Shown: one piece after another, positions 1 through 11,577 of the stretch | Numbering within the stretch: position 1 is the first letter of the stretch | Layout: each line of letters opens with the position of its first letter | Assembly (NCBI GenBank): GCA_932521025.1 | Contig: OW051469.1 | Location: forward strand, 3,050,398 to 3,114,397 | From: Oscheius onirici | Taxonomy: Eukaryota; Nematoda; Chromadorea; Rhabditida; Rhabditidae | Reading direction: 5' to 3' | Length of the DNA: 64,000 nt | Made by a program: the position numbers and the translations under genes | The notes under the pieces: model-generated | What the model saw: the letters and a program-made list of their open reading frames with translations, nothing else | Database searches by the model: none | Told to the model about the DNA's origin: nothing

Positions 1-3000
1 CTCGGAACAGTGGCAGCCTTCTCGGCCATCATGTGCTCAAGGGGAAAGAGAGTCTAACTCTCTATCCCTCTCCAGAATCTCTCTTTATCTCATGACTTCG
101 TTATAGTTATTGTGCAATGCTGCTTCAGCAATAAATTATATATTTTTTAAGATTTATTCAGTGTGATATCATTCAGTTACCAGTCAGCTGGAGACCACCT
201 TCTCCGGCAGCATGGACGACCAGTTGTTGCTTGATAAGTTGACCTGAAAATGGGTTTCGTGAGAGAGACAGAGAGACTGAGAGTCAAGGAGACAAAGAGC
301 AGTATTTCGAAAGCTAACCTGTCTCTTGCGCAGCTTCCAGAAGCTTCTTTTCTCCTCTGAAATAGTCTCTCCAAATGAGACCAATACAGTAGAAGTGGTA
401 GAGAACAGTAAGAATATGGACAAGAGCTCGAAGATCCATTGGTAGACAGACAAGGAATTGAGGGGCTTGTTATCAGTCTTTCACTGCTCTCTTTTATAGA
501 GTGCCCTTGGCAATTTTGGCCGGAAAACGGTCCTTATCAGAAAGTGCCGTCACGGATCGTGGACGAGATGAGTCAAGAAGTGTAGTTTGTAAGGAGCCGA
601 TTTGTCATTTGAAGCTGAGAGATTGCACAATTTGGACGGATTGGGTGAGTAAGGGACCCTTATCAGGAAAACTACTGGTTTCACTCCATCTCTGTCCCTT
701 TTCCCTTCTTACTCAGTCAGTGTTACGAGGTGTCGAGTTGCGCCTGTTTGCTCCGGACGAACTGGGTTGCATCATTGCTCAAACAATCTCTCCGGAAACG
801 TGAGGTGGGCAACTGGACTGGTCAATCTATCTCCTGCGGGCATGTTCCCTGACCATTGTGACTGTCTAATTGATCCCGGTGCGAAGAGTCACCTCTCCTC
901 GCCTTTGGGAGAAAGTGCGAAAGGGAACACTTGAGAAGAAGACAAACAGGGCTGAGAGTATAAGGACTGGGAAGGAGTAAGTTTTCTTTGGGAACTGGGA
1001 GAGACAGAGACTGTGACTCTTGGCAAACAGTCCTAATCCTTCCTGAGAAATCCAATCACTCATTCCCTCTGCCACTGACCAAATATGACTGACCGAGAAG
1101 TCCAAAAGGACTACCGCTGCGGTAGGTAAGCAAACGAGAGAATAAGAGGCTACGGGTCAAGTTTCACACCTACTCTGGAGAGTCTAGATGACGTGGGAAA
1201 GGGTTATGAAAGGCCCTTATCAAAGTACCTAATTTCGAGCCTTTCAGTCTTATCGATGCTCTTCTGCACAGCTGACTCTCCAGCATTTGGCAGCTACATT
1301 TTAGTTCTCATTTTTCAGTTTGTCTCTCTCTTGTTAGCTCACTTGTTTTTGTCGACTATTTCGAAAGTCTTTGCTCTGTCACAACAAGAGAGACCGACCG
1401 TTGTAAAGCTGTTCGTTTTGAATAAACAGAAAGTCCGGATAACCTTGCCTTTCAAAGCATATATGTTAGATTCGAGAGTACATTGGTCTTCCGGATCAGT
1501 GTCTGATTCTCACAGTTTCTCCAAAAATTCTTCTACATATCCATATGATTAACAGTCGTTGACGCTTCTTCGGAACGACCTGAACTGCCTTCATTTTGAG
1601 CTAGGACTCTTTGACAGTTATCTGTCTACTAGTCTAAATTCAACTTCTGCTAGACTTCTCAAAAGTTTTTTTTTAAAAAGCCAGAAACATTTTCGGTTAT
1701 CCGGGGATAAATCTTGACATGAATCGCACGTCTCTAAAAATTGTATATGTTGAATTTTTGAGCGTCTTTCTCTTTTCCTTGGCTACGTTTTATAAAGCAA
1801 GTAAGTACTTTTTTGGACCCTTCCAGGGACTAGACCTGGTTGACGGGCCGGGCCTGGGCTTGATATCTCCGGCCCGGCTCAAAACTAGGTCTACCAGGAA
1901 CCAAATCTACAGAACTCATGTCTTCTCAATGTATAAAGAGTATAACCGCTATCTAATGTCTCTCTGGTCCAGAGAAATAGTTTTGCTCTACCCTCTGTAA
2001 AGGACTGTCCGGGTCCAGTTTGTAACAGTTTCAAAGCTGCCCAAAACTTGGTGCATTTCAACCAGTTGTACTCTCTTTTAGAGTTTTTGAACCAATCGCT
2101 CTCTTTTTTTATACCGTAAGCAGTTCTAGCTCTCCTACCGTAATCTAGTTGCTCTCAGAATCTTCCAGACTTTCAAACCTTTTTTTTCGTTTCCAAGGAT
2201 TAAATTTATTGATTTTCGTTGGCCTCACCCTGTCTATTGATTCAAATGAATCAATCATAACCTTTTATTGTCTATCTCCAAGCTTTTCAACTAGCCGTCA
2301 TTGTCCCCTCTCCGTTCCATTTCCAGAGGGTACAGTCCCATCAAAATCGATTTCACTCTCGCTGAGCTTTTGTGTGTGCTCCGTCACACAGAGTGGGCGT
2401 GTCACCTACACACAGAAGGGCGGTGCTCCGTCGTCCTCTTCGCCCTGGCTCTGTTTGCTCTCTGCGCTCCGTCCGGGGCTCTCCTCTCTCCCGACAAAAA
2501 CTGAGTCAGACTCCCTCCTCAACTTTTGGTGGTCCTGAGACTAGGCAAGATGTTGGCATAGCTGAGAAATCAGACGTACTCAGCCATGCTACATAGGGCC
2601 GAGCCTCACGGCCCCACTCCCTTCTTCCCTCGGAATCGGCAGTATACAGTGAGTCAGTTTCCAGCAGTTAGAGAGACAGAGAGATATGCACCCTGGTGTC
2701 AAAAATAATAGCCGACCTCGTTCTGAAGCCCATAAAAGAGAGAGAAAAATGGTGATAGTTATTGCCGGAGCATAAATTCAGTAGCTGTCTAGTGAGCCTT
2801 GAAAATGAAGCGATCTTTCAACATAGCGGCAATTTCCAATGCCTTCCCCCAACCTTCTTGCTTGTCCTTTCGCCAGTTTGCTTTTTAGGGTGACCTCTAA
2901 GTAAGAATACAAACTTACAACGAGCTCTGTCCCCATCTATCTCCAAATACATAATCTTTATTGCTAACATGTCAAAAAGGGTCAGAACTAATCGGTCCCG

Positions 3001-3060
3001 CGGCCTGTCAAAACTAGTTATCGTAACCCAAAAGTAGAATCATTTGGTCAGAGCGTCGTC
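1..3060. other. Stretch with no recognised gene
   Basis: I see no protein family, RNA gene or complete element here. The sequence is rich in short purine or pyrimidine tracts (gagagacagaga, ctgtccctct) like those in the repeats at 21.5 kb, 33.5 kb and 63.7 kb, so it is probably old repeat debris. Open frames of about 100 codons occur but show no domain, signal peptide or splice pattern I could support. Confidence 0.4.
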
Positions 3061-3154
3061 TAGGAAGAGTGCTGCCACTACAAATAGCTCCACCTCATCT
3101 CGTCTCTTCGACTAATCCCAGAAAAGGAAAATCTACATTCTCATCCTCAAGCGT

Positions 3155-3281
3155 TCCTCTGGCAGAAGGCACCGACAGCGGATTCGAAGACTTCTGCCGC
3201 ATGGACTGGCTGAGCAGATCAGCGCTACAAAAAAGGACGATCAGGAGGCAGCAGACCTTCGTCATCCAGTCGCCCGGATAA
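3155..3281 (+). pseudogene. Short exon fragment like the 9.2-9.7 kb secreted protein
   Basis: A plus-strand frame reads GFEDFCRMDWLSRS, close to GFANFCQMDWLDSR near the start of the minus-strand gene at 9221-9689. After about 25 further residues it stops, and I find no later exon. An acceptor-like CAG precedes it at about 3160. It could be one exon of an unrecognised gene, but a relic of a duplicated small Cys-containing protein is more likely. No function can be given. Confidence 0.3.
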
Positions 3282-3444
3282 TGTGAGTCTGGCTACTGAA
3301 AAAGTAAGGTACAGTGCAGTTATCCTTGCTGGGATCAGGTTAGTTGGTCTCTCTGTCCCTCTGTCCCTCTCAAGACTCTTAGACGTCTACAGACAATGTT
3401 TATGACTGAACAACCCGTTTTCAACTTCTTCTCTCTTCTCTAGA

Positions 3445-6400
3445 TCACGGAAAATAAGCCAGCTGCATTCTGTTGGCTCCATGCTTGCACTCATGCTCCC
3501 AGATGCGGTTCTCCCCGAGGTCGATGACGCGCATGCCCTCTGCGAAGCGGACCTGAAAAAAGTTTGTGTAGGTAGAGAGTACAGAAATAGAGCCCCCCGA
3601 AGTCAGATCGATGAGAAAGTGCAACCCCTTCCGTACGGTAGCTGTACAAATAGACTCTGTGCCGAGAGAGGGACGGACGGCTCAGTGTGGGGTAGACAGG
3701 GACAGTCAAGAGAGAGAGACGGAATGGTTTTTGGTCTTACTTGAGAGAGTCGGGTTATTGGGAAAAACTGAGTCTAGGCAAGCTTGTATTAGGAAGAGTA
3801 TGAGTCAAACTATTGGACAGTAGAGAGACAGGGAAAGAGTCAGTCACATGTCTTACTCACAATTGGTTCTGTTTCTAAAGAGATGAGAACTAGAATAACC
3901 TCTGGACACAGTAATATTCTGAACAAAGACGGAGATAGGAAACTGTTCAAACTGTGTCCAGACACTGTAAGAGCACTGATCCAGTGCTTAGTAAATACTG
4001 TAAATATCCAGAAACTGAACTGGTGAAGATAGGGTCAAAAAGTACAGTGGATAGTTCAAAGAGTCTAGTACTGGTCAAGGAAGAGAAGCAGCGCCTAGTC
4101 TAATAACCAGAGTCAAGACTCTGATCAAGATTTAAAGCGAGTGGGTAACTGCTGCTCCCGTGCGAGCAAGCTAGTGCGCAGCGGACTCAAAAATTTCAGG
4201 CAAACTGGGGTTTTAACTGCTTTTTTGTCGTTTTCGTCTGTTCTCATGATGCTTATCGGAAAAGCATGTTGTAAATAGCCAGTGGAAGACAAAAATGGAA
4301 GAAAATACTTCGAAATGAACGAAAATGGCAGGTTTTTCATATTTTTGGGTAAAAAAGGCCGTTCAGCGCTAAATTGACTTTTTTCTTTTGCTATTTCTCG
4401 TTGTATTATGTAAGGAGGATTGATTTACCTGGAGAAATAGGTAGGAAAGAAAAGAAATTTGAGGAAAAAACGATGTTTTCGCTATTTTTGGAATAAGAAT
4501 ATTTTGAAAAGCCGCACAAAAATACGGTAGAATCAGCCCGCCTATTTCCGTAGTTACCCACTCGCTTTAATGAGCGGTCTAAAGCCGTTATTGTCTGGCT
4601 ATTTCTCTGGATTACTGTATGAGTAATGTCTGAACAATACTGTACTGTCTGGATACGCGTTATGAAAAGAGTTCTATCGGTCAACAGTTCCAACTCTGTC
4701 TGGATATCCAGAGTCAGGGTACTGGACAATGTTTCAGGACCAAAACGGTGACTGTAACTCTCAACACTGTAGATTACGGTAATTGTCTGTCAGATTCAAC
4801 TAGTCAAAAGATAACAACAGGACACCCAGATACCAGTCCAATGAACTCACCTCCAGCTTAACAGTCGACAGGTCAACCTTCGTGTTTGGATAGCAGATCT
4901 CATGAACGGATGACCAATAATCATCGGCTCTCTCCTGAGTGCAGCATTCATCCTGTATATCCTCTTACGCAATTACAGTAATCTATTTACCTTGGCAACA
5001 AACTTGGAATAACAGCACTGGCTGAACTTGTTGGTACTTCCAGTGCCGTCCGATTGACTTTCGTCCTTACAACAAGAGTATTTTGCTTGGAGAAACTTTT
5101 GTAGACAACAGAGCTGAGTAGTCGAGTTGGAGCATTTGCCCGGAACACAGAGATCGGTCAGGTACAGTCCTTTGGAGCAGCATTTGGGCAACTGGTCACG
5201 ACCGAGCTTCTCCTGTTGCATGTAGCAGATGTCGTCTGTGAAGGCAGCACACGGGACGTCGGCTCCCATCAACTGGAAAAGTACTGGATGCACTCTCTCA
5301 ATTGACTTACCAGACGGTAGTCAACTGTCGACGTCGGCGGAGTCGGCCACCAGACTCCAGACTGCTGCCCGTGAGGTATGGGTATCTGAGTCTCTGTTCT
5401 GACAGTAGTCGGCACAGACCCCTCTTCCAGATAGTCTCCATAGTCACTGTCTTCACTGTAATGAACCTTTTTCATGGCTGAAAGACAGTGAGAAGACGAG
5501 AGAGGCTTACTTACGCTTTGGAGTAGTACTGGTAGTCGATGCCCAAGTCCTCTGATCTTGTTGTGTTCCCACAGGTTCATACTGTCGACTGTTGGCCCCA
5601 TACTGAGGCTGTCTGTCCTGATTGACCGACTGATACTGTCGGTTATCAGGATAGTGTTGACTACCGTAGTTCTGATGAATTCTCTGATAGTTCTGTTGCT
5701 GCGGCTGGTACTGTTGGCCCTGATTGTACTGAGTCTGTTGAGGAGCTTGGTAAGTCTGTTGATACTGAATTTGTACTAGATACTGTAGGTCTAACTCCTA
5801 CCTGTTGTTTGTTTCTCTGAACCTCTTGGGCTTGCTGATAAGAAGGAGGGAGGACTTGGCTGTGAGAGTAAGAGTAACTCCTCTGCTGAACCTCTCTGTC
5901 TCTCTGTTCCTGTCCATACTGTTCCTGTCTTCTGTAGTCTTGTTCCTGGAGTCTCTGTTGCTCGTACTCTCTTCTCTGATCCCTCTCCCGACTGTTTCTT
6001 TTGTCGCTTCGGATGTATGCGTCGAATTGCTGAAAAGTTTTCTTTAGAGATAGACTGACTACCTTTCTACTGAGATCCCTAGCTCCTCTGGTATCGTACT
6101 GGCACCAGCCGCACTGAGCATGACTCACAGCCCCTCTCACAGCTTCCAGAGCGTCGTGGAACGGCGGGGCTTCTGGCCTGGTATGGATAATTTTCGACAC
6201 CCGACCACAGCGATCAAAAAGCAGTTGAAGGTTCGGCTCCCATTGATTCGTGCTGCCAGACTGATCGTGAAGAATTTGCAGCTTTGGGAACTATAAAACA
6301 GGAAATGGGAGTTTTAATGAGCCGGTACCTCGAGCTGTGAATGACGAACAGCTGACGGGTCCTCGTTGCTGGGAACGAGAATAGCGACACTCAGGTCGGA

Positions 6401-7290
6401 AATTGACTCGGCCATGAGAGAAAATCTAAAAATTTCGTTTTTTGATCCAAATGTAGGGGGTGATACCGTAACCAGTCGCTGCTCGCTTCGAGGCCTGCTT
6501 GGTTCAACTTACCACACAAAAATTGAAAAATACTCAGCCAAATTTGAAATTTTGGGATAAAATTAAAGAAATGGGTCTCGAAACGACAAAAATCGAAGCA
6601 AAACGACTGGATACGGCATCAGCCTCTTTGAAATAAACAGACTGTCTTGTTAGAATTCTTGGTTGAGCCGTCAAAACTACTGTTAAATTAAAAATAAGTT
6701 TCCTACTGCCTGTTTCCGGTTTAAAAACTCAATTTCTAGCCTTCGAAAAAAATTTCTGCAAAGTTGTAATCCAGATCAAGATGTACAGCTTTCCAAAGCA
6801 TGGCAAAACTCAAAAAGGAACCGCTAAAAGTTCAAGCCTGTTTCAAACGTAAAAGTTGGACACTCTCATCTTTTCTTTTAAAAACTACTATAGTTTTCAC
6901 CGTTTTAACGATTTTTATTAATATGAAACTTTTTAACTGTCTTCTCATTACTTTTCGATTGTCGAGGTAGACTCTTACCCCCTCCCAGCAGCTTCCGCCA
7001 GTTTGATGGATTGATCTGGCAGTCGGATGAAAAAATTGGTTTAAGGCTTTTTCAATGAATGTCAGGGGCTTTCAAAAAACGGTCTAAATAACTCACTCTC
7101 TGAGATGTTTGTGACAGTCATGGCACTGAAGCCCCGTCTTCACAGCCAGAAGAATCCTGCCCCGATTCCGCTCGACAATTTCTACGCCGGCGACCTCTAA
7201 CCGTCCGGGGGCACAGAGAGATGAATGGAATGTTGCATTAGCCGCAAGAAAGAAGAAAAATTGTAGGAGGACTAGAAGGATGGACGACAT
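3445..7290 (-). CDS. Selenoprotein P N-terminal-like secreted protein with Q/Y-rich and Cys-rich regions
   Basis: Nine exons: 7290-7097, 6425-6329, 6290-6063, 6029-5802, 5764-5515, 5477-5311, 5272-4991, 4952-4851 and 3552-3445. They total 1656 nt (551 aa) with consistent phases. A signal peptide (MSSILLVLLQFFFFLAANA) leads into a thioredoxin-like SelP-N domain (about residues 20-175). That domain shows an N-terminal SLC, the redox motif CHDC where selenoprotein P has UxxC, the family motif DRCGR, and CGWC after an acidic/Ala helix. Residues 175-330 are rich in Gln, Arg and Tyr, suggesting disorder. The last 200 residues are Cys-rich (QLPKCCSK, LCVPGKC, FSQCCYSKF, DECCTQE) and resemble nematode DB-type modules. 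It probably acts outside the cell as a redox or matrix protein. The domain assignment is by motif only. The last intron (1.3 kb) is unusually long for this gene. Confidence 0.75.
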
Positions 7291-7436
7291 GGGCGAGTGT
7301 AAGAGCAGCTGGCAGTTCTGAGAGAGAGAGAGGGAAGGTGACACCTGTTCAATGGGAAATGGCCACACGTGGTGACTCTCCCCTTCTCACTAACAGTTTC
7401 TATTTTTTTCTCTTAACTCAAGTCTCTTTTATGTAA

Positions 7437-7600
7437 GCTTCATTCTTCAATGTTTGCAAAACAATAAGGACACTTTTGTTTCACATATGTGTTTTGTTCT
7501 TGTTTCTCTTCCAATTTCACTACCTCGTTCATTTCTTTCGCTGTTGGACGGAAAGAGAGAATCATGAGCGCAGCATCAAAAAAAAGCAAAGTAATAACCA
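7437..7600. repeat. Dispersed repeat, second copy at about 28175-28340
   Basis: The segment from 'cattcttcaa' through 'atcatgagcgcagcatcaaa' recurs in the same orientation at 28175-28340 with scattered differences. Both copies end with the same 'gagcgcagcatcaaaaaaa' stretch. At 28 kb the copy directly follows a laminin-G relic that also has a partner at about 11 kb. I see no terminal inverted repeats or coding potential. Confidence 0.6.
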
Positions 7601-7884
7601 AAAAGGACAGTAACAAGAAGATAGGCTTCGAGAGACGAGTCAGTCTCTGCCAGAGATCTTAGATCACTCGATGGACGAGGCTAATATTGTGTACAGGGTC
7701 CGTACAGAAGAAGGGGCAAGGACTTCTAGACAACTTCGAAAGTTAGTGACTCTTTGGAGAACAGTTGACAGAGTGAGAGAGAAAAAGACACAAGCTGCAA
7801 GCGCATCATGATAGTACTGTTCTACATTTCGTCATTTTCCATCCTCAAAAAAAGAAAGCACTTCGCAGTCTGTTTTATTACGTA

Positions 7885-8388
7885 TCAGTACTGCATGGCG
7901 TCGTCGACTTTGGCGTTCGTGTACTCACAATGCTCCGTTGTCTGCGAATTGAGAATGTTCTTCTCTAGGTTACCGTAGTTGTCGGTTGACATGGCGTCTT
8001 CCGGCTTCTCTACAACCCCTTGCGGAGGCTGACCACCGACTATCACCATCTTGATGTACACTCCTTGAGATTTGACCCAGCTAACGGTTTCGGTTTGAAT
8101 GTAAGAATCATGAGCCGCTCCGTCAGTGATGATGAAGAGCAGTGCCTTATCGCCAGAAGCCTTGATATTGTTCCATTTCTCGATGAAGCTTCGAAGCAAG
8201 GTCCAGGTAGCGGTTCATCCATAGATATGCTGCGATATTGCCTCGTTCACGGCTCGATCAAAATTGACATCATCCCAATGGGCGCGCTCGTACGAATACC
8301 GGTGGTCTCCAATTGAGCTGTACTGGTAGAAATGCACGGCGCACTTTTTCGGGATCCAGGTTTTGGCGTTGAGAAGGAATTGAGTCTT
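7885..8388 (-). pseudogene. Von Willebrand factor A domain, last exon, with in-frame stop
   Basis: The minus strand has an acceptor (TTTTTCCCAG) at 8391-8389, then a frame reading KTQFLLNAKTWIPKK and later LLFIITDGAAHDSYIQ, a VWA core strand with the usual D-G, ending at 7885. The frame is interrupted by TGA at 8217-8215, where VWA domains usually have a Gly-Gly-Thr turn; a GGA-to-TGA change would explain it. No earlier exon with the MIDAS DxSxS strand was found between 8400 and 9220. It is therefore a truncated, probably dead copy of a nematode secreted VWA protein. A sequencing error at the stop cannot be excluded. Confidence 0.6.
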
Positions 8389-8419
8389 CTGGGAAAAACT
8401 TGTGGTTGCGATGGATCAC

Positions 8420-8720
8420 GGAGCCCTAGTTTCTTTTGTAATCCTCCTTTGTTACTCTCCTCCAGTCACTCTCCCTAACCGTCCAAAGAAACTACCGAAA
8501 TTGTATTAGAACTCGCTCCCTCCCAAGCCTAATTTCCAAATGTAGGACCGGTACGGGTCGCCCGGCCCGTCCCTATTTTTAGCGAGGCTTCGTCCTACCG
8601 TCTCTTCCCTTCTCCCCTTGTCACTCTGTTCCAGTCACACAGTCCTTGTAAGAGACTACCAAAGTCGTTAGAACACTTCGCGCACTTGCTTTTTTCTTCC
8701 CTACCATTTACGATGTCCCC
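8420..8720. repeat. Degenerate SINE-like repeat, related to 54900-55030
   Basis: Two adjacent blocks (about 8455-8530 and 8625-8700) carry 'ccagtcac', 'aaagaaactac', 'aaagtcgttagaac' and 'cgcgcacttgctttt'. The same order occurs at 54945-55020, inside an intron of a BTB gene. Short low-complexity pyrimidine sequence follows. No coding potential. Confidence 0.4.
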
Positions 8721-8889
8721 ATCGGCATGTCCCCTTTCTTCTGTCCAGTTTTTCCCTCCTGTCGTCCCTGTATCCCTTCATGTAATTTCCGTTGTGCATA
8801 TCCCTGCTCCTCTCTCTCTCTCTGTCCCTATTTCCACGTGCTCTTTTTCTCCTCTAGCCCTGTTCTCCAGTTGTGATACCGCTCCTTTG

Positions 8890-9115
8890 GAGCTAAAGTT
8901 ATTGTAGAAACTCCTTGAACCCCTTCTTGAACGCTTTCCCATATTCCTAACCCGCACTTGGTTCTTTACTGTCTGAAAACTGAAAGTCAAAAATAATCAA
9001 AGTCCACTTACAAACTGATTTGTCTAAACTTGTTACGCTAACTCCTTTCACTTAATTGTGCGCACAAATTGCTCCATTTTGATTGCCAATTAAAGCTTCC
9101 GACAGACACACACAA
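8890..9115. repeat. Dispersed repeat, inverted copy at 63470-63700
   Basis: Read in reverse complement, this segment matches 63470-63700 over more than 200 bases. Shared parts include the stretch around 'ttgtgcgcacaatt', the 'caaagtc' and 'gactttcag' blocks and 'gtttctac..taactttagct'. The 63-kb copy continues into a block shared with 21771-21850. This is an interspersed element family of unknown class. Confidence 0.65.
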
Positions 9116-9220
9116 ACCCACGGAGGCCTGGGAGCAATTTAAAGTGGATTTTCACTACTGTAATCCTTCCAGAACTTTCTTGATTTTATCACAAAACTTG
9201 ATTTTACCATCTTTCTGGGC

Positions 9221-9689
9221 TCAAAGATATCCATTCCTGTAAGCGTCATCGCTGAGGTCAAGAGAAGGATTGGACTGGGCTTTTGGAAATTTAACGAACA
9301 TAGCAAACTTCTTTGCGATCAAACTCTTCCGCTGGCCAAAAGGAGATACTGGGAAGCTACCAACGAAAACCAGTACAATATCTGTCTCATGGCACTCAGG
9401 AATGGAAAAAAAACTCACCCCAGATGCACTTGATCCTGTCAGCTTCAAAAAAATTGCTCTCAGTTTCGGCCACATTAAGATGGAATGGCGACATGGAGTG
9501 GCAGACATCGACGGCTTCCTCCTTCGAGAGTCCTTGCGGGATGGGGAAGGTCTGTTCGCACTGGAACTTGTGCTGGCCCAGTTCCTTGAATCGGCTTGTG
9601 GGTTCCTTTTCATCGAAGCGACTGTCCAGCCAGTCCATCTGGCAGAAGTTGGCAAATCCACCGTCGTCGTTGGCAGCTACTAGAGACAT
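9221..9689 (-). CDS. Small Cys-containing protein, probably secreted
   Basis: Two exons (9689-9419 and 9348-9221) join in frame to give 132 aa, with a good GTGAGT donor and CCCAG acceptor. The N-terminus runs from MSLVAANDDGGF into NFCQMDWL. Four cysteines follow (FCQ, FQCEQ, VCHS, KCIW) before a Lys-rich end. The codons upstream of the chosen ATG encode VVYLLL in the same frame, so the true start may lie in an earlier exon and these residues may belong to a signal peptide. I do not recognise the family. A fragment related to its first 20 residues lies at about 3.2 kb on the plus strand. Confidence 0.5.
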
Positions 9690-9944
9690 CAGGAGGAGGT
9701 AGACTACTCGAGGGAGGAGAGAGAACCTACGAGGAGAGAACCAGAACCTGCTCTGGAGAAGACGAACCTAACAACTGACCTCTGGCAGAGGACAGGATAA
9801 CGTTTGACAGGAAATCGCTTGTCAAGATTCGGAGTTTAGTTTCGACAAGTTAGAAGCAACGACTTGGAGAAATTGGAACCAAACAGAGAGGCAAAAAGAT
9901 TGATTTTACGTTCTTGTAAGCGTCAAAATGAAGATGATCAAAAG

Positions 9945-10490
9945 AAAGTGGAAAGCCCGTTGCAAGTGCAGAAGAACTACAAGAAGCCCGCGATGCCGAT
10001 GAGAACTGTCAAGCCCGTCGATACCTCTCCGTCTATTTGGCCCGTTCCTCATATTCGTTATTTGGCATTAGTTGCATGATCTCTTCCCAACTGTTTCTGT
10101 TTTCAATTTTATCCTGGAATTTGTACTTCCTCCCAATTCCCCACTTTACTCGTATTTTTAATTTCCCGCGCGGCCCCGGCACGCAAGGGACCCGTCCAAT
10201 TCAAACGAGTTCCTTCTCCCCAGTCAGTTTCTGAACACGTGCTCTCGTGACCACGTTTGGCCCTTTGTTTCTCTTGAATAATTTCAAGAATTGTTTCTGT
10301 TGAAGCTAAATAAACACTTGATACACATTCGCGTGGTGTTTGAAGAAAATAATTCAACTTTTTCTTCATTCTAGCTCAATTAATTCAGAAGACAACGTGA
10401 AATTGAACGATTACAGCTGAATTCCGGAACAACACATTGTGACTTCGTGCAAAGGTCAATTTTCAAAGCGCGTTTGGTAAGAACCTCATC
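9945..10490. repeat. Dispersed duplicated segment, partner at 11360-11490
   Basis: Two blocks recur about 1 kb downstream in the same order and orientation. One is 'gtggaaagcccgttgcaagt' at 9950 versus 'gtggaaagcctgttgcaagt' at 11366. The other is the 'gaattccggaac..acattgtgacttcgtgcaa' block at 10420 versus 11430. In the second copy the two blocks are close together; here about 440 bases separate them, so an insertion here or a deletion there is likely. The first block can be read as a short Lys/Arg/Cys-rich peptide but has no supported gene. Confidence 0.5.
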
Positions 10491-10805
10491 TTGTCTCATT
10501 TGTTCAAAAAAATTATTCTTTTCGATTGGAACGTTGAAGCTCTTGTACCATTTTTCCCTAACAAGGGGAGTGCGTCAGGAGTTTTATGACGAATGGAAAA
10601 TAAAATGGTAAAGCATGGAGAGTCTGACAATGAGAGTGACAGAGGCAGAGAGATTGAAAGACCGTTCCTTTCCTGAGTTTACATAATTTCAATATTTATT
10701 ATCACAACTGTACAAGTGAAAGATCTCTTAATGGAAATTCTTCGAAGGAGCCGCTTACCACTGTAATAGTCTGAAACCAATACTTTGTATAGCAAATTCA
10801 TCCTC

Positions 10806-11057
10806 TTACTTTCTCTTCTTCAAGAATCTGAGATGCCTCTTTGGTTCGATCCATTCCTCGCATGGACGGACATTCTTCCCATCCACTGCCGTTCCCATCA
10901 GGTCCAGCTTCTCTCCGTTCATTCGAACGTCGGCTATGCAGCCGATAAAGTTGTGTTCATGGAGTCCGCCAGTATTGGATTCAATGTTTGGAATGCCTCC
11001 AATGAAAATTTTCAGCATGGCCAAGATCCCACTACTGACTTCCTTGATCTCCTCCAA
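10806..11057 (-). pseudogene. Laminin G-like domain, C-terminal fragment
   Basis: The frame includes LKIFIGGIPNIES, then EHNFIGCIADVRMNGEKLDL and a Cys-containing end, finishing with a stop at 10806. The pattern (IGG, then N-F-x-G-C-x-x-x-x-x-x-N-G) is the second half of a laminin G module, as in neurexins, agrin, perlecan or laminin alpha chains. Nothing resembling the first half or the rest of such a large protein is nearby, so it is a fragment. A more decayed copy of part of it lies at 28100-28160. Confidence 0.55.
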
Positions 11058-11359
11058 GTCGTCTAGGTATATTGAACCTCTTCTCGAAAAAACGGTAGTT
11101 AGAGAGAATAATGGGACTAAAAGTGATAGATTGTTGCTCTTTCTTTAGGAAAGTGCGTTTCAAAATTTCTTCCAATCTCTGATTTCGCATGGTCGGAAAT
11201 TTTACGATACCTCAAAAAGTTCGTTTATGGACATTTGCAAAGACAAATCCAGATGAGCCGCTTTTAGAGGGCGACTCACTCCATTTTCTTTTGATGTTTT
11301 GAAGCGAAGGGACAGAGATTCCTCTTTTTCTGAGCTCAAATGAGGCAGTTCATCGGCCG

Positions 11360-11490
11360 AGACAGTGGAAAGCCTGTTGCAAGTGCAGAAGGTCTAGAAG
11401 ATGCCGACGAGAATGGTTACAGCCGAATTCCGGAACGATACATTGTGACTTCGTGCAATGTTTTTTCAAAGCACGTTTGGTAAGAAGTCT
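11360..11490. repeat. Second copy of the 9945-10490 duplicated segment
   Basis: It contains the 'gtggaaagcctgttgcaagt' and 'gaattccggaacgatacatt' blocks side by side, ending with 'cacgtttggtaagaa' as the 10.4-kb copy does. It sits just beyond the 3' end of receptor copy A. Confidence 0.5.
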
Positions 11491-11577
11491 GGGATCTTTC
11501 ACTTTCACAAAGAGAAGAACAAGAGAAACTATATTAAAAACAGCACGAGAAAAAACCACGACCTTTATGACAAGATA

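Noticed and set aside
5558-6047. Leu/Ser-rich plus-strand frames opposite the SelP-like gene
   Set aside because: They are antisense to the Gln/Arg-rich exons, whose splice phases agree.
7900-8220. TGA in the VWA exon as a selenocysteine codon
   Set aside because: VWA domains have no Sec at this turn and the position expects Gly; a nonsense change is simpler.
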